From contig SNAP01000003.1 of NCBI GenBank assembly GCA_022496785.1, forward strand, positions 309,753-373,752: DNA of 64,000 bases. The letters are read 5' to 3'. Source of the DNA: Marinilabiliaceae bacterium JC040 (GTDB taxonomy: Bacteria; Bacteroidota; Bacteroidia; Bacteroidales; Marinifilaceae). Each line of letters opens with the position of its first letter. Position 1 is the first letter of the stretch. Shown here piece after piece: positions 56,319 through 64,000 of the stretch. The notes under the pieces are model-generated. The model did no database searches, was not told the origin of the DNA, and was given only the letters and a program-made list of their open reading frames with translations. Position numbers and translations under genes: made by a program.

Positions 56319-59300
56319 CTACGATTTTTTTATATTAGGCATACAAATAGGAAGTAACACTATTAACGCAATAATAGAGAAAACTAATCCCCCCATGGTT
56401 CCAGCTGCTAAACTAAACCAAAAGCCATCTGTATTTTTACCAACAACAAAAGGTATAAAACCTAAGATTGTTGAAATTATTGTTAAAAAGATTGGAATTA
56501 TTTTATAATTGAACGCTTTAATATATGTTTTCAAATTATTCTGTTTACTATGAATCAAGATATTATATTCATTAACAATATATAAAGCAGCATTAACAGT
56601 CAATCCACTTAATAAAACAAAAGAAGCATAACCTCCATTACTAAATTCTATATTGAACAAATAAAAAGTCAAGAAAGTACCTATAAAAGAAATAGGAATT
56701 GAAACAATAATAGCTAAAGCTTGTTTTAGAGATTCAAGTAATATTGAACAAATAAAATAGATTAAAACCAAGGCTATAAGAATATATAGAATTTTCATTA
56801 AACTCTCCTTGCTTAAATGCCAGAAAAAAGAATTTGATTTATCTTCAATAGTAAAACCTATAGGTAATATTTTTTTATATTTTTTTAGAATTCTATCTCT
56901 AACTCTTTTAGCAATTTTCTGAGATCCAGAATAATTATATGATACATATTTCTGATATTCTTGATTTTTTCTAATTACATTAGGACTTTCCTCTATTGGT
57001 ACAATTTTTGCAAAATCACTTAAGCAAAAAGTTTTATCATCAAAATGGAAAGGTTTATTAAGCAAATCCCACATACTAATTTTTCCCTTATCAGAAGATT
57101 CCAATAAATATCTATGATACTTATTCTTATAGAATGAGTATATCGGATAATTATAAGTTGATAATTCTTTATTTATTACATGTAATATTTTATCTATATT
57201 AATACCTAGTTTTCCCAATTTCAATTTATCAATTTTCAATTTATAACCAGAATTATTATCATCTTCCCAATTATCTCCTACCGACAAATCTGTAACTCTC
57301 ATCTTTTCGGCTAAATCAGCTTTTATAGAATCACAAAAAATTGAAAGAGTTTTATAATTATATCCTTTAAGAAGAATTATCGAATTTCTATGCTTTTCCA
57401 TAATATATTGATTCGAGAAAGGTTTATTAGAAATATTATCATAAATAGAAGTATTAATATTTCCTATAACATCAGCAAATTCAAAAACCTCTTCTTTTAT
57501 CTTAGAAATAATACTACTATCAATATTGTCATCTTTAAATTCAACATATATAAATGCAGAATTTGCAGAGAAAATTCTAGTTGTAAACTGCTTAATATCT
57601 TTATAGGTAAGAAGAAAATTCTCAATTTTCTTTACACCTTCATTCATATCCTCAATCAAAGTACCATGTTCGGAATCTATAGATATTCTAATAATAGGTT
57701 TAAACTCTCTACCATTTCTATATCTTGGTGAAGAAAGATTTTCAGTAAACAAACGTAAAGAACCTCCTAAAGAATTATCAATATACACTTTAATTGATTT
57801 ATAGAAATCACTTCCAAAAATAGAATTATACATTTCTATCATTTTACCTTTCCCCTCTATTTCGGTAGGCAAAAGATTAACAGGAATTCCAAAAGAAAGT
57901 ATAGCTACAATAAATATAACAAAACGCTTTTTCTTTAAACTAATAATAAAACGAGAATAGAAGAGATTAAATTTAGTTAGACGTCTACGTTTTCTAAATG
58001 TATTATTATTAGAAGTTTTTTTAATACTAATTTTATCGACTAATGCAGGGACAAAGAAATAGGCAATAAAAAGAGATACAAACAAATTAACAAAAATGAC
58101 AGCAGAAAAACCTTTAACATTTTCTACTACTGAATCTCCCATTCCAAAAATAATCCATACAGCACCTAAACTAGTTAAAGTGGCAGCAAGAATAGCAGTA
58201 AATACCTTTTTATTATTATGATATTTTAAATGATCGGACATAACTATCACATTATCTATGATAATTCCCAAAGAAACAGTCATTCCAGCCATAGAATACA
58301 TATTAATTTCTATTGAAAAAACATAATAAAGGACAAAAGATATTAGCACATTTGCCAGTAAACAAAGTACCACAACTATTAGATATCTCAAACTCCAACT
58401 TGTTATAACAACAAAAATTAATAAAATTATAATAGTAAGAATAGTTCTAAATGCTATAGTATTGATCTTAGATCTTAACTCATCAGAACTATCATAAACA
58501 ATATTAATAGATTTATCTGGAGATATTTCATTATTTATACCGTTTAATAGATCTGTCAATTCAGTAGATTTATTTAATCTATTTACATTTTTAGAAACAA
58601 AGATATAAACAGTAATCAAATTCAATCCATTAATTCTATAATAATGAGTTGGTTCAATATTGTCTTTATAAACTTGAGCTAAGTCTTTAATTTTTATTAA
58701 TCTACCTTCTCGATTAGATATATTGATATTTTCTATTGAAGATTTTTTAATTTTTTCTTCCGATTTAAGAACAACAAACGATTTACCTCTATTAGAAATA
58801 TTCACCTTACCAATATTTCTATTTATAATAGAATTTAAAATTCCAAAAAACAAATCATTATAATCGAGATTAAAATTATCTAATAATGTTTTATCATACT
58901 TAATAATCCATTGAGTTCTCTTACCTCCACAGACTTTTACTTCCTCAATACCTCCAATAGCTCTAATTTTAGGAAGAATCTTTCGTTTTGTAAAATCAGC
59001 GATATCATTAATATTGCCATTTCCAGAAATAAGACAAGACATTAATAGACTATTTGTCTGTGAATCATTCTTATTAGTTCTAATAGGATTTATAAAAACC
59101 CCTTTAGGTAACTTAGATTTTAACCTTCTTAAAATAGAAGATATTTCTAATTTAACCATATCAAAGTCAATCTTTTTATCAACCTTAATACTAATATTTC
59201 CACTTCCATTAGAAGTCTTAGAAGAAATATCAGACACACCTTCAACTCTAGCCAAACTTCCTTCGATTAAAGAAGTTACTTTAGATTCAATTATTTCTGG

Positions 59301-59447
59301 ATTAACATTAGTCCACGTATAGGAAATTGTCAAATCGTTATTTAAACTAGAAGGGAATAGACTATAGGCTATTTTAGGAACAACCACAACCCCACAAAGC
59401 ATAAGAACAATAAAGACAATATTAACTGAAAAAGATGAAATTTTCAT
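56319..59447 (-). CDS. RND transporter permease, first of a pair
   Basis: A 1042-residue permease with the same fold as its neighbour. Helix 4 reads GIIIDNVIVMSDH with Asp398 as the likely proton site; near the end LTVNAALYIVNEY replaces the helix 10 relay. The periplasmic loops are long and poorly conserved. The first membrane segment starts almost at once (SSFSVNIVFIVLML). It follows the adaptor gene by 15 bp and precedes the second permease by one base. The pair and adaptor form a complete inner-membrane part, but no outer-membrane TolC-type gene is present. Confidence 0.88.
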   Translation of the reverse strand: MKISSFSVNIVFIVLMLCGVVVVPKIAYSLFPSSLNNDLTISYTWTNVNPEIIESKVTSLIEGSLARVEGVSDISSKTSNGSGNISIKVDKKIDFDMVKLEISSILRRLKSKLPKGVFINPIRTNKNDSQTNSLLMSCLISGNGNINDIADFTKRKILPKIRAIGGIEEVKVCGGKRTQWIIKYDKTLLDNFNLDYNDLFFGILNSIINRNIGKVNISNRGKSFVVLKSEEKIKKSSIENINISNREGRLIKIKDLAQVYKDNIEPTHYYRINGLNLITVYIFVSKNVNRLNKSTELTDLLNGINNEISPDKSINIVYDSSDELRSKINTIAFRTILTIIILLIFVVITSWSLRYLIVVVLCLLANVLISFVLYYVFSIEINMYSMAGMTVSLGIIIDNVIVMSDHLKYHNNKKVFTAILAATLTSLGAVWIIFGMGDSVVENVKGFSAVIFVNLFVSLFIAYFFVPALVDKISIKKTSNNNTFRKRRRLTKFNLFYSRFIISLKKKRFVIFIVAILSFGIPVNLLPTEIEGKGKMIEMYNSIFGSDFYKSIKVYIDNSLGGSLRLFTENLSSPRYRNGREFKPIIRISIDSEHGTLIEDMNEGVKKIENFLLTYKDIKQFTTRIFSANSAFIYVEFKDDNIDSSIISKIKEEVFEFADVIGNINTSIYDNISNKPFSNQYIMEKHRNSIILLKGYNYKTLSIFCDSIKADLAEKMRVTDLSVGDNWEDDNNSGYKLKIDKLKLGKLGINIDKILHVINKELSTYNYPIYSFYKNKYHRYLLESSDKGKISMWDLLNKPFHFDDKTFCLSDFAKIVPIEESPNVIRKNQEYQKYVSYNYSGSQKIAKRVRDRILKKYKKILPIGFTIEDKSNSFFWHLSKESLMKILYILIALVLIYFICSILLESLKQALAIIVSIPISFIGTFLTFYLFNIEFSNGGYASFVLLSGLTVNAALYIVNEYNILIHSKQNNLKTYIKAFNYKIIPIFLTIISTILGFIPFVVGKNTDGFWFSLAAGTMGGLVFSIIALIVLLPICMPNIKKS

Positions 59448-59462
59448 AGATATATCTTTATA

Positions 59463-60530
59463 CTATTCAATAACTTTAATTTTCGTTTGATGAGCTAAAG
59501 CAATATTATTGGAAATAATAACTTCATCACCAATATTAACCCCCTCATTAATTACAACTTCATCAGAATTTTCTTCTCCTACTTTTACATATTTCCAAAT
59601 AGCTTCACCGTTACTAACAACAAAAAGAATATCAGAATTTTGTCTTTTAATAATTGCCGACTTAGGAACAACCATTTTATCTTTTAGTAATCTTCTTACT
59701 AAAACATTCATATTCATTCCATCAATTATTTTACCATCACAATTATCAATCTTCGCTTTAATTCTAACCATCCCTTTATCATCTACTCTAGGATTGATTT
59801 CAGTAATCTTGCCTAGAAACTTAGCATTCTTATTAGCAAAAGGGAAAGCTTCAATATTATCATTTATCTTCACCTTAAGAATTTCAGTCTCTAAAATATT
59901 AAAACTAATTTCAATAGATTTATCATCAAGTAAAACACAAAATTCTGAATATTCAGATGAATTATTATAAGGTTTTGCCTTAATATCCGAAACCACACCA
60001 TCAAAAGGAGCTATAATTTTAGATTTCTTCAAATTCGTTTTAGCATTATTATAAGCTAGAAATGCCTTAGAATAACCCGATTTCAATTTCATTATATCGA
60101 ATAATTTCTTAGGAATACTAGCAGAATCCTTTAATTTATAACCTCTACTAATTATTTCATTTCCCAATGCCAAATATTTATCTTTTAAATCCAAACTTGC
60201 TCTCTCAAATTCTTGAGAAAGATCATCTGTATTAATTTTAGCTAGTAAATCACCTTTTTTTACTCTATCTCCATTTTTAACGTATACTCTATCAATTTCC
60301 CCCTTCAAAGCAAATTTCAAAACTGCAGATTTTGCTACTGAAGCTTTTCCATTAGTTAAAAGTTCCATATTAAAATCTTTTCTTTCAACTTTTGCAGACT
60401 TCACTTCAATTACTCTATTAATTGATTTTGTGCTTTTTAGTTTTGCAAACTTATTTTCTTCTTTCTTTTCACTTTTACACGACATAATAAATAATGTCAG
60501 CATAATGTAGATTAGTATATTTTTTTTCAT
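59463..60530 (-). CDS. RND periplasmic adaptor lipoprotein
   Basis: A 355-residue membrane-fusion lipoprotein (lipobox FIMSC, Cys18). It has a lipoyl half (LKGEIDRVYVKNGDRVKKGDLLAKI, in parts; about 75-105), a short helical hairpin (110-165), a second lipoyl half (SKIIAPFDGVVSDIKA), a beta barrel (INDNIEAFPFANKNAKFLGKI) and the membrane-proximal domain (MVVPKSAIIKR). It joins the two RND permeases encoded just downstream. A promoter (60567-60597) may start a separate RND transcript. Confidence 0.88.
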   Translation of the reverse strand: MKKNILIYIMLTLFIMSCKSEKKEENKFAKLKSTKSINRVIEVKSAKVERKDFNMELLTNGKASVAKSAVLKFALKGEIDRVYVKNGDRVKKGDLLAKINTDDLSQEFERASLDLKDKYLALGNEIISRGYKLKDSASIPKKLFDIMKLKSGYSKAFLAYNNAKTNLKKSKIIAPFDGVVSDIKAKPYNNSSEYSEFCVLLDDKSIEISFNILETEILKVKINDNIEAFPFANKNAKFLGKITEINPRVDDKGMVRIKAKIDNCDGKIIDGMNMNVLVRRLLKDKMVVPKSAIIKRQNSDILFVVSNGEAIWKYVKVGEENSDEVVINEGVNIGDEVIISNNIALAHQTKIKVIE

Positions 60531-60566
60531 TTATTTATAGATATTAAGCAATATTAATAATTCACA

Positions 60567-60597
60567 TAAAAATAATATATAGCAGTTAAATTTGCAA
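60567..60597 (-). promoter_or_regulatory. Internal promoter before the RND genes
   Basis: TTG (60595-60597), 20 nt, then TATTTTTA (60567-60574) on the minus strand, in the 73-bp gap after the propeller gene. It matches the promoter before the barrel gene in spacing and box. Confidence 0.45.
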
Positions 60598-60603
60598 GCA
60601 TAT

Positions 60604-61863
60604 CTAATTTTTAATTTTATATAAAATTAATATAGAATTAGATTCCTCATTTATTTTTCCTAAAACAGATTTCAATTTAGATTTATACCTATCTGGATAT
60701 TTACTTGATTTTAAAGATTCCTCAGCCAATTTTATAAATTCATCTGCATTAATTAATCCATAGAAGTACTTATTATTTATAATTTTATAAAAATTAATTA
60801 CATCTAATCCATCAATATTATAGTTTATATTTACACATCGTAACTTATCATCTATTTTATCATAAATATACATTAGACCATCTAAAGAGGTTAAAAACAT
60901 ATATCTTCTACTTTCATTTACAACTGTTGAATAAGTATTAGGTCGAATAATATTATGAACCTTGCCGTAAGATTTAATTGTTTTAATATTAGAAAACATC
61001 TCTATTTTCAATTTATTTCTAAATGCCTTATTATTCGTTATAACTTTTGGATATATTTTATTATTCTTATACTCAAATAAAGTATCATTAACCACCTCAC
61101 TTAACATAATCCTAGTATCATCATAAATATACATATTTGATAATATAGGATAAAAAAGACCACAATATCTTTCAATATAGAAATTCTCAGGCGTAAAAAA
61201 CTTACTATATATAATTTTTTCATATTTACCTTGTTCATTTACTTCTGATACTAATATTCGTTTACCGTTGTTTGCATCATCTTTTCTTGAAAAAATCTCA
61301 TATTCTGTTGAATTTATAAAGGTGTTATTACGATAGTTATAATAAATCCTACGTGTTGTATTTCGGTTATCTTGCAGTGGAAAAGACTTTAAAAATTTAC
61401 CATCATAAGTAAATTTATATCTTTTGTTTCTAAAAATAGTTGAAGGATATACTATCTTATTTCTTTTATCTAAACAAAAGCCTTGACAGATATATTCTCC
61501 AGGACCTCTACCTGTTTTTCCATATTGATTTAGAAATTTGCCACTTATATCAAAACGGAAGAAACTCCAACCTGAGTAGATAAATATATTTTTACTATCT
61601 ATCTCTATTTGATTTATATGAGTTAAAAGACAATTCTTTTTTGTCTCTAAAGGAATATAAATAACAGAATCGCATATATCACTCAAATTTATATCTACTT
61701 TTTTTTCTTTAGCAGTCTTCAGATCTAAATACAGTATACCATCTTTCTTATAAGAATATGATATTGTATCGCTCAGGAGTTTTTTTGTTTGCACTTTACT
61801 TACTCCATTTCCACATGAAAATAAAAGAAACAAAAGCAAATTCATTATAAATGTATGTTTCAT
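60604..61863 (-). CDS. Six-bladed beta-propeller lipoprotein (copy B)
   Basis: A 419-residue exported protein. The signal ends in a lipobox (LLFSC, Cys17). ICDSVIYIPLETKKNCLL near residue 60 and GKFLNQYGKTGRGPGEYI near 108 are the typical marks of Bacteroidales six-bladed propeller proteins found beside small secreted peptides. The C-terminus reads LKSVLGKINEESNSILILY. It is a paralogue of the protein at 62288. These proteins may bind or chaperone the peptide at the membrane; this is inference. Four bases separate its stop from the end of the RND promoter element. Confidence 0.8.
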   Translation of the reverse strand: MKHTFIMNLLLFLLFSCGNGVSKVQTKKLLSDTISYSYKKDGILYLDLKTAKEKKVDINLSDICDSVIYIPLETKKNCLLTHINQIEIDSKNIFIYSGWSFFRFDISGKFLNQYGKTGRGPGEYICQGFCLDKRNKIVYPSTIFRNKRYKFTYDGKFLKSFPLQDNRNTTRRIYYNYRNNTFINSTEYEIFSRKDDANNGKRILVSEVNEQGKYEKIIYSKFFTPENFYIERYCGLFYPILSNMYIYDDTRIMLSEVVNDTLFEYKNNKIYPKVITNNKAFRNKLKIEMFSNIKTIKSYGKVHNIIRPNTYSTVVNESRRYMFLTSLDGLMYIYDKIDDKLRCVNINYNIDGLDVINFYKIINNKYFYGLINADEFIKLAEESLKSSKYPDRYKSKLKSVLGKINEESNSILILYKIKN

Positions 61864-61944
61864 TTTGTATATTTTAGCAAGATTACCTTTAGTTATTTAT
61901 TATGATGTCTAATCTTAATATATTATCTGTTATTGCGAATACAT

Positions 61945-61980
61945 TAATAGCATGACTGATATAAATTAGCCATGCTATTA
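61945..61980 (-). promoter_or_regulatory. Intercistronic hairpin after precursor B
   Basis: TAATAGCATG (61945-61954) pairs perfectly with CATGCTATTA (61971-61980) around a 16-nt loop, 8 nt after the precursor B stop and inside a 125-bp gap. There is no T-run on the minus strand, so it may stabilise or attenuate rather than end the transcript, keeping precursor mRNA above that of the genes beyond. Confidence 0.6.
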
Positions 61981-61988
61981 TTTGAATA

Positions 61989-62240
61989 TTAACTTTCCTC
62001 AATAGGAGCTTTTCCATCTGTTTCTAACGTAAACTGCTTATATTTTCCTTTTGGCGAACTTAAACCTTTTGGTGATCCAGCATCATTAGCTTTTCTATTA
62101 CTGACAATAGAAGATCCTCCTCTATGTTCATAATAGCATGAACAACCACAAAACTTAACAGTTTCTCCACCATTCAATTCATCCATTTGACTTTCAGATA
62201 TAATTTTTTCTGAAAATCGATTTAGTTTAATTTTATTCAT
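61989..62240 (-). CDS. Gly-Gly leader RiPP precursor peptide B
   Basis: An 83-residue precursor. The 25-residue leader MNKIKLNRFSEKIISE...ELNGG ends in Gly24-Gly25, the cut site for the C39 transporter at 48593. The 58-residue core begins ETVKF and holds CGCSCYY at 31-37, then GGSSIV at 41-46, then a basic, Gly/Ser/Lys-rich tail. Leader and core match the GG-Bacteroidales natural-product precursor family (TIGR04149 type), whose peptides are modified by radical SAM enzymes. The modification is unknown; the three cysteines are candidates. Confidence 0.85.
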   Translation of the reverse strand: MNKIKLNRFSEKIISESQMDELNGGETVKFCGCSCYYEHRGGSSIVSNRKANDAGSPKGLSSPKGKYKQFTLETDGKAPIEES

Positions 62241-62287
62241 ATTAAATCATTTATAGGAATTTTTGTTCCTTGTTTAACTTTTATTAA

Positions 62288-63520
62288 TTATTCCTTTAGT
62301 CTATACAAAACTAATACAGGATTTGATTCCTCATTAATTCTCTTTAGTATTGATTTTAATTTGCAGCGATATATATCTGTAATTTTTTTATTATTTATTA
62401 ATAACTTCACATTTTTCATGAATAAATCTGCTGAAACATAATCAATTATATACTGATTATTATATGTAGAAAATGACATATTCACATCATCCTTAGTATT
62501 AGAATATATTTTGTTTATTCTTAATAACTTTTTATCTTTTTTAAAATAGATATATCTACGATCAGTTCCGCTTATAAATAAAAACCTAGTATTCTCTCCT
62601 CGTGCTTTTATGCTATATTTTGAATACGAATCAGAAAACCAAGATGCCATTTTATTTACATCTACAAAATTTGAGGGATATGGAGGTTTATATTTTTTCT
62701 GGAAAGACGGCATTTTAAATACGACTTTTGGTAATAAACATCCATTTTTATATTCATATAATGTGTCATTAGAAAATTCTTGGAATTTGATTATGTTATT
62801 ATAAGAATATAAAACATTTCCAACAATACTAAACATTCCAGATTTCACTCCTTGCTTAATAGATCCATTTAGAAATGAACTTTTAATTTGATGATTTACA
62901 CTTCCATTTAAATTCATATCACAAATTTTATAATCATCTACTATTTTACCTTTCTTTAATTTTGTAAGGCAAAGAGGTTTAGTTGAAATTAATTTATTAT
63001 TTCTATAATAAATATATTTAGTTGAACCAAAGGATAACTCACTATATCTTGGAGTTGATGAGATATATTTTCCTGAATATGAATATATCATAAACTTGCT
63101 TCTATAGTGAGAATATGCATACACCCTTTTATTCTTTCTATCTAAAAAATGAGTAAAACATATTAACTCTCCTGGTCCTCTACCTTTTTTCCCTATTTGT
63201 CCTAAATATCGCCCATTTATATTATAATGGAATAAATTTCCACCACTATTTATAAATAAATCATTCCCATCAAAAGATTTTTCGTGAATTTCATTTATTA
63301 GACAGGATTTTTTAGTCTCTAAGGGAATATAAATAACGGTATCGCAAATTTGTTTTAGATCAATATTGGTTGGTTTACTATCTACACTATCTAAATTCAA
63401 ATGTAACAAGTTGGTTATATTTTTCCCATCATTTATATTCTTTTCAAACTTCTTTATTTCTGTATTCAAAAAAAGAAAAAATACAGCTATAATGAAAAAT
63501 AATAAATTTATAAATTTCAT
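62288..63520 (-). CDS. Six-bladed beta-propeller protein (copy A)
   Basis: A 410-residue paralogue of the lipoprotein at 60604. It shares ICDTVIYIPLETKKSCLI, GRYLGQIGKKGRGPGELI and the ending INEESNPVLVLYRLKE. Its N-terminus is hydrophobic (FINLLFFIIAVFFLFL) with no lipobox cysteine, so it is either cleaved or anchored by that helix. The frame extends to 63553, but the ATG at 63520 overlaps the precursor A stop as ATGA, a typical coupled start, and gives a normal signal sequence. Confidence 0.8.
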   Translation of the reverse strand: MKFINLLFFIIAVFFLFLNTEIKKFEKNINDGKNITNLLHLNLDSVDSKPTNIDLKQICDTVIYIPLETKKSCLINEIHEKSFDGNDLFINSGGNLFHYNINGRYLGQIGKKGRGPGELICFTHFLDRKNKRVYAYSHYRSKFMIYSYSGKYISSTPRYSELSFGSTKYIYYRNNKLISTKPLCLTKLKKGKIVDDYKICDMNLNGSVNHQIKSSFLNGSIKQGVKSGMFSIVGNVLYSYNNIIKFQEFSNDTLYEYKNGCLLPKVVFKMPSFQKKYKPPYPSNFVDVNKMASWFSDSYSKYSIKARGENTRFLFISGTDRRYIYFKKDKKLLRINKIYSNTKDDVNMSFSTYNNQYIIDYVSADLFMKNVKLLINNKKITDIYRCKLKSILKRINEESNPVLVLYRLKE

Positions 63521-63765
63521 GAATGTTTGTTTTGTAAAGCTGGATCTCCCCAAATTATATATTTATTTGTACCTTGTTTAGAATAACCTCCATTTGGAAA
63601 ACTTATCCAATTAGTGTCTCTATTATAAACAATCGATGAACCTCCTGGTGTATTTGCATAATAACATGAACATGAACATGATTTATTTTTTCCACCATTA
63701 ACAACACCCATTTGTTTCTCACTCATCTTTCTCGCAGAAAGACTGTTTAATTTGATTTTTTTCAT
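63517..63765 (-). CDS. Gly-Gly leader RiPP precursor peptide A
   Basis: An 82-residue precursor. The leader MKKIKLNSLSARKMSEKQMG...NGG is 25 residues and ends in Gly24-Gly25. The 57-residue core starts KNKS, has CSCSCYY at 30-36 and GGSSIV at 41-46, then an aromatic, Gly/Asn-rich tail. It shares with precursor B the pattern CxCSCYY...GGSSIVxNR. It is coupled to the propeller gene by a 4-base overlap and lies 47 bp after the maturase-like gene at the edge. Confidence 0.87.
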   Translation of the reverse strand: MKKIKLNSLSARKMSEKQMGVVNGGKNKSCSCSCYYANTPGGSSIVYNRDTNWISFPNGGYSKQGTNKYIIWGDPALQNKHS

Positions 63766-63812
63766 CTTAATTAAAATTTATTAGAAGTATTACTCCTAGG
63801 TTAATAATATTA

Positions 63813-64000
63813 TCAATTCAAACACAGGTTGTATTTGTCTTGAACTAATTCATAATTTGAAATTGGAGGGCACAAATAACGATATTCACAATCTTTACAT
63901 ACTGATACTTTATCTCTTGTCAACCTCCAAGATTCACCATTTATAATTTCGGAATGAACTACATCTAAAAGTGAATCTTTAAATATATTTCCTAAACATT
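63813..64000 (-). CDS. SPASM-type peptide maturase, C-terminal part (cut by window edge)
   Basis: The frame is open from the right edge to the stop at 63815-63813 and gives 61 residues beginning CLGNIFKDSLLDVV and containing CKDCEYRYLCPPISNYEL. The Cys spacing (C, CxxC, then YxxLCPPxSNYE) is that of the SPASM/auxiliary-cluster tail of radical SAM peptide maturases. The LCPPISNYEL ending recalls the pseudo-radical-SAM partner of the GG-Bacteroidales system (TIGR04150 type). Most of the gene lies outside, so whether it has a working radical SAM core cannot be told. Confidence 0.7.
   Translation of the reverse strand, partial: CLGNIFKDSLLDVVHSEIINGESWRLTRDKVSVCKDCEYRYLCPPISNYELVQDKYNLCLN

Noticed and set aside
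53291..59447. The two RND genes as one gene broken by a stop or frameshift
   Set aside because: Each has a full-length permease with its own N-terminal helix and complete set of motifs.
59509..59970. 153-residue plus-strand frame under the RND adaptor
   Set aside because: Antisense shadow of a well-supported adaptor gene; no start signal or family match.
63520..63553. Longer start of propeller A at 63553
   Set aside because: It would put polar residues before the signal sequence and overlap the precursor by 37 bp; ATGA coupling at 63520 is simpler.

Overview
The window is AT-rich chromosomal DNA from a member of the Bacteroidota, most likely an anaerobe of the order Bacteroidales. Five signs point there. 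Promoters repeatedly match TTG/TTTG, then 19-22 nt, then TAnnTTTG. The L28-L33-DUF4295-FtsY gene string is typical of the phylum. There is a SusC-type outer-membrane protein. Two parts of the type IX secretion machinery (PorT-like and Plug) are encoded. Energy metabolism is by Na+-NQR and pyruvate:ferredoxin oxidoreductase. The genus cannot be resolved by reading. No rRNA, tRNA, CRISPR array, transposase or prophage gene was seen.

Layout. 1-2.5 kb: a HipB-type antitoxin/repressor facing a four-copy operator array with exact 41-bp phasing, a ferredoxin-nitroreductase fusion and a Crp/Fnr regulator. 2.5-9 kb: LysE exporter, recF with a DUF721/DciA-like gene, a membrane TPR protein, a small phosphatase, ftsY, the L28/L33/DUF4295 ribosomal cluster and a YitT membrane protein. 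9-13.4 kb: prmA, an AlkD-like glycosylase and an orphan SusC-like protein. 13.5-26.3 kb (all minus): purL, a TPR protein, an FAD oxidoreductase, porT-like, ubiE/menG, an IMP dehydrogenase of the Tritrichomonas foetus type, a cytosolic-carboxypeptidase-like M14 peptidase and tex. 26.4-28.6 kb: lolD-like, a TIGR02757 gene and a tRNA methyltransferase. 28.8-37.5 kb: an ACT protein, a YhcC-like radical SAM protein, apbE and the full nqrABCDEF operon. ApbE would flavinylate NqrB and NqrC. 37.7-47.2 kb: T9SS Plug, pyruvate:ferredoxin oxidoreductase with an AAA ATPase, rho with a large charged insertion, and a divergent sigma-70 factor.

47.3 kb to the right edge is the most distinctive part: a minus-strand cluster for a GG-leader ribosomal peptide (RiPP). 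In transcription order it holds the C-terminal end of a SPASM-type maturase (cut by the edge), precursor A, a six-bladed propeller protein, precursor B, a second propeller lipoprotein, an RND adaptor, two different RND permeases, an outer-membrane barrel protein, a C39 peptidase-ABC transporter and an HlyD adaptor. The two precursors share an equal 25-residue Gly-Gly leader and a CxCSCYY...GGSSIV core. The C39 transporter would trim and export them. The tandem precursor-propeller duplication and the paired RND pump are unusual and make this the best candidate for an undescribed system.

Several gene starts were moved inward because a promoter or an overlapping gene makes the longest reading frame unlikely. 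All family names rest on recognising motifs by eye; no database search was run.
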